A stretch of 26,131 nucleotides of DNA. Origin: Perkinsus olseni. Its lineage: Eukaryota > Perkinsozoa > Perkinsida. Under the pieces are notes generated by a model. The model had not been told where the DNA came from. It ran no database searches and worked only from the letters and a program-made list of their open reading frames with translations. The first letter of the stretch is position 1; each line of letters opens with the position of its first letter. Positions 18,991-26,131 of this stretch are shown here, piece after piece. Made by a program: the position numbers and the translations under genes. The DNA is taken from NCBI GenBank assembly GCA_013115125.1, contig JABANN010000488.1:1-26131 (forward strand), written 5' to 3'.

Positions 18991-19422
18991 CAACTGATGA
19001 GAGTTTCTTTCCTTCCGGTCTGTCGTGTTACGTCAGTGGCGCGGCCCATAGTTCAACCCGCTCTAGCCGTGCTGTTTTACACGGCCATGCCGGCCAGTGA
19101 ACACTTCAGGCTGATGATTCACAAGCCAAACCGTGATCATCGAAACAAAAGACTGAAGCGATACACCCTGACTACGCCCGTAGAACACCCTGATAGACGC
19201 TGCTTGGTTACCGACTCGGTCACCGGCTCGGTAATACCGAGCCGCCCGGTGTGTGAATGATTCAAAATCGGTGTGAGTTATGTGAGGAGCGTAGCGCTGC
19301 GGTGACGAATGCGAATTTGTCTGATCTCCTTGCGAACTCGGAAACTCAAAACGGAAGCGTTAACTTGGGGCATATCAGGATTTATTCATAGGCAGCCAAC
19401 ACAATCAAAGGATGTTTCTCAC
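18991..19422. other. Convergent intergenic region between Ku70 and family member A
   Basis: Ku70 (plus) and copy A (minus) end toward each other here. A plus-strand frame at 18997-19260 has no recognised motif. GGTTACCGACTCGG and its near-inverse CCGGCTCGGTAATACC near 19205-19236 form an imperfect inverted repeat. The segment presumably holds both 3' UTRs. Confidence 0.5.
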
Positions 19423-21016
19423 TTACGCGATGTCTATTTGAATGTAACCGTTGACCTCTTTCGTCCATCTTTTGTCGGACACTTTGGGATAAACCACCGA
19501 TTTGTTAGCGACCCAGTTGAAGATGGGGAAAACGCTCTCCTCAGGGAACGAAGGAGGCCCCTGTTGGAGGAAACTCGCAGCTGATTTCCCGAAAGCCATG
19601 ATTTGCTCTATGCAAAGATCTTCCAAGTCGCTCTTGCTGGGTCTCCTGGTGGAGGTGCGAGGAAACTTCTTTGATGCGGCTACCATCTTCCGGAATCTAG
19701 ACATGTCGAATTGGGGAGTGAATGATCTGAAAACCAAGACTTACTTTGGAGCCAGAATGGCAACGAGAGCGACGATTTCCAGGAGCCTCGGAAGGTGTAC
19801 GGCACATCGACCTTAACCCTCAGTGGCGCTGCTAAGAACCATTTTTGCACCCAGAACGTGGGCTCGGATGGATCAAAGGTGCGAAATCATTTTACTCAAC
19901 ACCTTCTACTGTATGCCTCCCTGTGTATCCGCGAGTTACAGTCGGACAAGATAGGATATCATAAACGCGGTAGGGCCGCTCTACTAGAGCGATTACTTAT
20001 AATAAACCTCCGCAGTGAGCATGCTGATTTCGAGTCCAAGAGTCGAATCTATCATGTCTAGAGTGAGCTGGAAAGTCGCCACTGGTATCTGATTGTGTGG
20101 TTGTACAAGAATCTTGATAGTTAGCTCGCGGAACTATCATATGGTAGAACTTTTCCGAGGTCGTACCACTTCCCAGATATCTTCCTGATGCCTAGCAGTT
20201 ACTTCCGTCTTCCATTTACATGTATGCCACTTGTTTCTGAGGAAGCTCTTCTTATCAAAGTCCAGTTTCCTGAGGATCCGAAACTTTCGCCCTTCACGCA
20301 AACAGCCACTCTGTCCCTTGTGTGCCTCCTTCCTCACTTCGTTTTCGGGTTCCATTCCGTGTTTGCCATCATCTCTCTATCAACGATAATATGAACGGTA
20401 CTGTAAGGCGAGAGCCTGGAATTCAAATGATGCGCGGTGTAACTGCAGATGTCGTCCTCGATATCCATTCACCTTGGGCGGATGAAGTCCGTCATGTCGG
20501 TCAACTTCCCGCGCCCCTTGTCTGTGTCCACGACATCGAATCCAAACCATATCTAAAGTTCGATCTTGGTAGTCTGCTTGTGAGCACGCTGCGTCCCGCT
20601 GCGTCGACTCGACGAAAGGCGCAGGTACTCACTTCGGCGTGGTCACCATTATCTAGTTTCCCAACAACATGCGTACTGCAACGCCGCAGAACCTAAGAGC
20701 GAACTAACGAGCCAGCCAGCTACACGAGTGGAAGCTCCGTTGTAGCTGTGTACTGACCATCAGTTCCGTTTCCTGTGGTTTCAACTGTGACTGCTCCTGG
20801 AAGCAGCCAAGGCCGGCATCGCTGATGCCGCATCAAAATTGCCCTCACCTTTTCATCCGAGCAGTCCCTGAATTCACTGAAAGTCATGAATTCTCGGTCT
20901 AGGGTTGGTGTCTCGAGGCCATCTCGAGTGGCCACTGTGGCCTGGGTTGGGGCTAGGCAACAGGAGAGGAGAATGACCACAGCGTTTGAGGCGCGGCTAG
21001 GGAAGGGCAAGATCAT
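19423..21016 (-). CDS. Copy A of an unrecognised secreted protein family; carries a frameshift
   Basis: Exon 1 (21016-20849) gives a signal peptide (MILPFPSRASNAVVILLSCC) and then LDREFMTFSEFRD. Exon 2 (20552-20473, 80 nt) reads IWFGFDVVDTDKGRGKLTDM. Exon 3 (20400-20203) has IIVDREMMANTEWNP and ends HTCKWKTE at a GTAAC donor. A further exon around 20070-20000 reads FQLTLDMIDSTLGLEISMLT. The last exon (19726-19423) begins SFTPQFDMSRFRKMVAASKK and contains QIMAFGKSAASFLQQGPPS. Each exon has a counterpart in copies B and/or C with the same splice phase. Exon 3 is 198 nt against 196 nt in B, and the frame must change just after EWNP (near 20350-20365), so this copy is either a young pseudogene or has an assembly error there. 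The segment joining the fourth and last exons is not resolved. Function unknown; probably secreted. Confidence 0.6.
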
Positions 21017-21299
21017 ACTCTATGGTTTGGAGTAAAGTAACTCTGTCAATTCAGAACTTCCCGGGATTCATACAAGGGCACTCCTGTGGCAGTCGCTCGT
21101 GATAATAGGATTCGCTTGGTCAACTAAACTTGGACACCCTGTCGCCCGTCATCAAATCTCTTGCCGTCTCCTTGAATACGGGCGGAATCATGTTCGGTTG
21201 CTCGAAGGCGAGCGAGAGGACTCAGCGTGAGAACGGAACTCCCCGCTCGATTCCCCGCCCACCGGGTGGGCCCCACCCGAAGACCTGGGTAGGTATGCG
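21017..21299. other. Upstream flank of copy A
   Basis: No gene is supported. With the GATC-rich island and 22141-22549 it forms the divergent intergenic region between copies A and B, so promoters for both genes are expected within it. Confidence 0.5.
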
Positions 21300-22140
21300 G
21301 ATCCTGATCCATGGCTGATCTCGAGAAATAAATCAGACGGATGGTTCAGGTCGGACCTGAAGTTCAGGGACCTGACAGGTCCTGATTCTTTTTACTATTT
21401 TCCTGAGTTTTATCTCAAGTACCGTTCATCACGATCCAGTAGGTGATTCACGGATCCGAATCACCATCCATGGATCAGATCGCACGTGGATCTCATATAT
21501 GAGGATCAGAACACTTGTTTATGACTCAGCTGAGGAACTTCCTCAGAGGAAGTCGACGGATCAGGTCCTAGTAGGACCGTCCTACGGATCGAAGCACGTT
21601 GTCCTTAGAATTTGGCACGGTTGGGCCAAGGGATGCGACTCCGGCTCTCTTGGCTCATTCGTCGCGTATCAAGCGGGGCCGGGATGAACAGCTCGGCAGC
21701 TTAGGTCATATGTTCGACAGGATCAAGGTAGGTGATCCGCATCATCCGAAGGTTACCTTCGGAAGGTATGATGCCATGATCCGAGAATCGTCTCACGCAC
21801 AGAATCACTCTTTTGTAACGTGTTATAGAGGCCCGATCCTGTTGCGGCGGCATTCCTTAGCGGTACCCTCGAGTTGATCTGATCCTTGATCCCCCTAGGT
21901 CTTTGGACGATAATTGAAATTGCCCACGGTGAGAATGGAACCCGGATCGTCTGAGATCAGAATCGTTATTGCGGGATCTGGATCAGACTTTTCGGATTTT
22001 GGTGTGATCTGGTTCACGGAGCCGGATCAATCGTGCTCCCGGATCATCGCGCAGATCCGTGGATCAGGATCCGCATACAGACCCCTGGGTGAGCCCCCCG
22101 GAAGCCCCTAATAGATCACGCGATCAAGAGTAGTGATCTA
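21300..22140. repeat. GATC-rich island between divergent copies A and B
   Basis: I count 31 GATC tetranucleotides in about 840 nt, against roughly 3 expected by chance. Many sit in GGATCA, GGATCC or TGATCC contexts, and several are only 6-12 nt apart, for example between 22024 and 22072. No fixed repeat unit or open frame explains them. This may be a degenerate array of a short repeat or a clustered recognition site. Confidence 0.8.
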
Positions 22141-22549
22141 CTTTCACTGTTCAGAATGCGGAGTGATGATTGCTTACTCTCCATCACTCGTTGCAAATAA
22201 ATACTCGAGAATTCTCATCAAAGGAAATCAGCCAAAAACACCTGATGGTGTATGTGGTTGTAAAGGCTGATGATTAATTCTGACTCGGCCTCGAGCATCG
22301 GGCCCAAATGCCATCCGAATGGGATAAGCCAGCAGCCTGCTGGCGGCAGTGCTTCCCGGCCCTGCCAGCATGCTAGCCCAAGTTTCAGCCCTCCGCTGTG
22401 AGGTTCTCCGAACGTTGGAATCGCATCAAGCACTTTTTTGAACTACCAGAGGTTTCGCCTAGGTGCTCGGGCGCGGGATTCTAAGGTGTCTCCGCGGGTA
22501 GGAGCATACGGACCTCGTTTTCATTATCCCGTGGGAAGCATGCAGCATA
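22141..22549. other. Upstream flank of copy B
   Basis: GATC enrichment stops abruptly at about 22140. No gene is supported before the ATG at 22550. Confidence 0.5.
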
Positions 22550-24192
22550 ATGGCGCCCCCAACCCGTTGCCTCCTTAGTGCTTTGCTCCGCGTCTGGTTG
22601 TACCTCTACTCGACCCGAGCCGCATCGAGGAACCGAGAGGTCTTGACGGAAGATAGGGACTTCATGAGTTACAGCGAACCGAGAGAATCCCGAGAGGGGA
22701 AGGTGAGTTCAACTGTTGAACTTCAACACTCCAACGAGACTCTGCTGGGATTAACCGCTCTCAGGAGCGGCCACAACTGATTCCCGAGGGAAGAGAACTC
22801 ATGGTCAGTAGAATGATTCTACTTCTGTCCCAAGTTTCGGTTGTGCGGCCAGCTTAGCAACGGGTGAAGTTCCACTCTCAGGCTCTGCGGCGCGATACGG
22901 TGCTCGGCTTCGGAAGAGCAGATGGCGGCAGGGATCTACAGCCTGTAGACTACAGGTGTGCACTAACCTTTATTATTCAGCATAGCAGTTCAAATAACGA
23001 GGCTTACTTCCTGCTGAACTTCGCTGTTTAGGTGTGGCTCGGATTCGATGTCACGGGGACAGGCGCAGGGCAGTCTGCCGCAGTCTGATTTTTCCGCAGG
23101 GCAAAATCAGTCAACTTCCTCTGCCCTGGGCAGAGGAAGTTGACTGATTTTGCGGAACTGGACTATCGCGGGTAGGTTTCTATGTCTGTGTGGCACGAGA
23201 GCACTGCGTTAACTATGTACCAGGAACTCGTCTTATAGTATAATTCGCATGAACGTCGACGCGGAAGCTATGGAAAGGGCCAGATGGAGCCCGGATATGA
23301 TACAGGAGAGTCCGCCCCGGAGACGGGGTGTAGTCTCGCTCAGGAAGCGCTCGTTTTGGCTGTTAAGGGACTCCATTGTCCGAGCATTTAACGATCGGAT
23401 GAGACAGAGGCACGTGTGTAAATCGAAGACTGAGGTGAATGGTGCTGGTGTCCAAGGCAAGAAGCATAGACCGCTAAGCGCACAAGCGCCAAAAAATCTC
23501 CCGGAGCTCTTGTTGCGATGCTTCCGAAATGGCAGTTCCGCATCGGAACTTTACGCAGGAATGATTGGCAGGAATCATCGTACTAACGATGAAACTCGCG
23601 ATAGTTGACTGCCCTCCACGAAGCCCGTCTTCAGGTTACCTTGGGCACTTTCCGAATCACACTTACGTCGACTGACCCGGCCGATGGGTTCGAGATCGTC
23701 CTGCTCACTGCGAAAATTCAATCAAAGTGATCTAACCGCAACCGGACGTTACATGCTACTACCTTGTCAAAAGTGTGATTAGTTAGACCACAAGGGGGGA
23801 GCGATCGTTGGGCTCCCAAGAGCTCGACCGTATCAACTGGCCACTGCCGAGTGGACCGACAATCGCGTTGCTTGGTCAGGTCACTCAGTCCCCACTTTGA
23901 TATGTCGAAATTCCGTTCAATGGTAGCTGAATCGAAGACGATTCGCCGCAGATCAACCAAGAGCCCATATACCGACAATCTGCGTGATCAATGCAAGGAC
24001 CAAATCGATGCATTCGGCAAGTCGGCTTCGAAGCTCCTCGGGCAAGAGCCCCCGTCCTCGGCACCGGAGAGTGCGCTTTCCGTCTTCCACTGGGTCACCA
24101 ATCACTCGCTCACTTATAATTTCCCTGCAGAATTGGGCCGGGGGCAAGAAACCGATTTCAGCTATATAGCGATAGACCTCGCACAAGTATGA
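22550..24192 (+). CDS. Copy B of the unrecognised secreted protein family; exon 2 disrupted by a fold-back insertion
   Basis: Exon 1 (22550-22702) encodes a hydrophobic N-terminus (CLLSALLRVWLYLYSTRAAS) and DRDFMSYSEPRESREGK before a GTGAGT donor. Exon 2 (23032-23171) starts VWLGFDV and ends KLTDFAELDYRG at a GTAGGT donor. It is 140 nt where A and C have 80 nt, and the extra 60 nt introduce an in-frame TGA. Exon 3 (23239-23434) reads IIRMNVDAEAMERARWSPDM and ends HVCKSKTE. A fourth exon from 23635 reads GTFRITLTSTDPADGFEIVL. The last exon (23880-24192) reads SLSPHFDMSKFRSMVAESKT, then DQIDAFGKSASKLLGQEPPS, and ends at TGA. Exon lengths and phases match copies A and C, which supports the model. 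Without removal of the insertion, translation would stop early, so this copy is probably non-functional or uses an altered splice. Confidence 0.6.
23068..23152. repeat. Fold-back insertion: two 25-bp perfect inverted arms with a 1-nt centre
   Basis: Positions 23102-23126 are the exact reverse complement of 23128-23152, separated by one T. The right arm is native coding sequence of exon 2 (its frame reads QRKLTDF, matching copies A and C). The left arm lies within a 60-nt insertion (23074-23133) bounded by GGGCAG at both ends (23068-23073 and 23128-23133). Confidence 0.92.
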
Positions 24193-24931
24193 CATGTGTA
24201 AATTAATCGTTATGCTCTCGGATGCATGTGTTCTCTCGTTTGAGATAGCGAAGTTATGACCCACAAGTTGATGCTGTCTTGCAAAGGAAAATGAGTTGTT
24301 CTTGAGTTTTCAAGATCGAAGAGTGATGGAATGAACCCAGGGAAAATCCCTGAGGGAATCGCTCTGACGCATAATCTAATCCAGTGGTGAAGCAAGATTG
24401 CGGCGCAATCATTGCGTCGGATGACAGTGTCACGATAGATGACTGAGCACGTCGGGCTGTGTTTCATGCCTCGCTGGGAGCTTTCAAAAGAATCCATGAA
24501 GGCTGAAGTATTGCCTTAAGAAGGAGCTAGAGATCGCGGGGAGGTCGGAACCATTTTGGGAATGCTCTACGATTGAGCTACGATGAAGGGATAGGCAGGG
24601 ATCTATTTTGTGGAGAGAGCCCCAATGAACTGCGTGAACTCGAGCGAATATTTCCATGCTTTCGGCATTCGTTGGGTTTCGCTCGCCTGCAGATACCTCG
24701 ACTTGAGTCCGCCCGAAGCAGCTCAGTCGACACTGATACCGGACTCTCTCGAATCAGTCGGTCTGTCTCGAAATGAGCCTGAGTTTCGCGGCCTTGCGAG
24801 CGAGCCGGACACGCCTCGTGGCACAAATAGCAGAGGATGTTATATCGGGGGTCCTCGTGGCCCAGGAGTCGTGGAACTCAAATGAGGAGTGCACGTCAAA
24901 ACGGCTCTACTGCCTAAACAACAGTCTGACA
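24193..24931. other. Intergenic between copies B and C
   Basis: Several overlapping short frames exist on both strands (24573-24885), but none has a family motif or signal peptide. This is the 3' flank of B and the 5' flank of C, which run in the same direction. Confidence 0.5.
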
Positions 24932-25799
24932 ATGTCCGTTCTCTGCCGTCCCCTAAGCGCGGTGGCCTTTCTGATCTTCTGTCGCCCTCCATGGGCCCGA
25001 GCCGCTTCAAGAGGCCGTGTCAAACTAACGGGAGAAGTAGGGTTCACGATTTTCCGCGAACTGAGGGAATCCCAAGGGGGAAAGGTGAGCCTCATGCTCC
25101 TTGTCATGGTACTTTGGTCTGAAACGTGATTCCCAAGGTCATTGGCTGCTTTCAGAAGCGGTCAGGACTCATGTTGGAGGGAATGGAGTTGATGGTCAGC
25201 GGGAAGCTCTCACAGCACTTGAGCCAATCGGCTGCTCTCGGAGTCTCGTGACTCTCTCTCAGGCACTGCAGCGGGCCCGCGCGCGCATCAATAATGAATC
25301 AAATCAAAGCGTTTATACGACAGTAGGTCGCTGCATTCGTTAACTAAACGCAAGGAGCTCTCAGCGCAGTCAAACCCCGCGATCAGCCGGGGTTTATTCG
25401 AATCGGTCCGAACTGTATTCCTGACGCGGCTTCAGATGTGGCTGGGGTTCGATGTCGTTATGCCTGATGAGGGGCTCAAGAAGCTTACTGATGTGGCGGA
25501 ACTCATCTACACCGGGTGGAGAGACAACGTCTTTACCTACTTCGATGCTCGTTCCCAGGCGCTCATATTACAGCATTTATCGGATAATCGTCGACAAGGA
25601 GGTCCTAGAGAGCACTCAGTGGAGCCCGGAAATGCTCGAGATGCGTCCACGAGTGAAGCAGGGAGTACTCCCGTTGAAAGCTCACATGCTTAATGCGATG
25701 AGAAAGCTCACCTTCGAGCAATACTCGGAGCGGATTCAAAGCGGAGAAATGCATTCATGTACATTTAAGAGACTTCTGGAAGCCGAGGCAAACACTTCT
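24932..25799 (+). CDS. Copy C of the unrecognised secreted protein family, 5' part only
   Basis: Exon 1 (24932-25084) gives a signal peptide-like MSVLCRPLSAVAFLIFC and FTIFRELRESQGGK, ending at a GTGAGC donor in the same phase as in A and B. Exon 2 (25436-25515, 80 nt) reads MWLGFDVVMPDEGLKKLTDV and ends AELIYTG. Exon 3 (25574-25799) reads IYRIIVDKEVLESTQWSPEM, then PRVKQGVLPLKAHMLNAMR, and ends just before a GTAAAA donor. At the point where A and B splice (KTE then GT), copy C reads on for about 10 more codons. No frameshift or stop is seen in these exons, so C is the cleanest copy. The exons matching FDMSKFR of A and B are not found before the window ends: they lie outside, or the gene is cut by the G+C-rich sequence that follows. 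Confidence 0.6.
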
Positions 25800-25873
25800 G
25801 TAAAACGCACCCCTAACGTTTCGCGTCGAACCATAGAGAACAATGGGAAGCGCGGAGCGAAGCGAAACGCTGA

Positions 25874-26131
25874 CTCCTTGCGGCCTACAGCCCCAGCCCG
25901 AGGCCGGGACGGTTAGACCTCGAGAGTCGCGAGGTGCAACCTGCAAAACTCCAAACCCGCGGCCCGGACGAGCATGCACGGAAGCCGGAAGGCCTACCCG
26001 AAACCCAAACGCTGGGCGTAGACCTTGAGACTAACCGCGACATTGTCGCCGAGCCCGCGAGCCGGACAGTGGTTGCCGACGGGTTCCTTCGAACCCTCGT
26101 CGCCCGCGAACAACGATGCGGGCCTAGGAAT
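25874..26131 (+). other. G+C-rich open frame running off the window
   Basis: From 25874 to the last base an uninterrupted frame of 86 codons reads on (for example VDLETNRDIVAEPASR and then VVADGFLRTLVARE) with no Met start in the visible part. Base composition changes visibly from its surroundings, with many CCG, GCC and CGA triplets. It could be an exon of copy C in an unexpected frame, the start of another gene or an inserted element. No known domain is recognised. Confidence 0.3.

Overview
This is nuclear DNA of an intron-rich protist. Three things point that way: coding regions are split by many short GT-AG introns (mostly 40-70 nt), the gene content is eukaryotic (a Ku70 DNA-end-binding subunit, an Mpv17/PMP22 membrane protein, secreted pepsin-like aspartic proteases), and paralogues sit in local clusters. 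A Perkinsus-like alveolate fits the protease family and the intron style, but this is an inference; no rRNA or other phylogenetic marker is present. No tRNA, rRNA, CRISPR, virus-like element or recognisable transposon was found.

Left part (1-7.6 kb): a cluster of pepsin-like (A1) aspartic protease paralogues, all on the minus strand, in different states. There is an N-terminal fragment running into a (CAA)n microsatellite at the window edge, an intact single-exon gene (675-1802), a short decayed fragment (2587-2990), a second intact gene (3310-4443) and a full-length but frameshifted copy (5937-7221). The three near-complete copies share a 35-nt block 256-351 nt upstream of the start codon, which looks like common promoter or leader sequence.

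Centre (7.6-12.3 kb, minus strand): a five-exon Mpv17/PMP22-family gene (7970-9275) and a single-exon secreted orphan (9944-10399), followed by about 1.9 kb with little content.

Right centre (12.3-19 kb, plus strand): a multi-exon gene of unknown function (12322-14661), then a complete Ku70 gene (15426-18990). Ku70 was reconstructed as 23 exons and 675 residues, with a vWA domain, a beta-barrel core, a basic nuclear-localisation-like patch and a C-terminal SAP domain.

Right part (19-26 kb): three paralogues (A minus, B plus, C plus) of an unrecognised secreted protein family with conserved exon structure (signal-peptide exon, then an 80-nt exon, then a ~200-nt exon, then later exons). A and B are divergent, and the 1.5 kb between them holds an 840-nt island with about 31 GATC sites. 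Copy B carries a 60-nt fold-back (inverted) insertion in its 80-nt exon, and copy A has a frameshift. The last ~260 nt are G+C-rich with an open frame running off the window.
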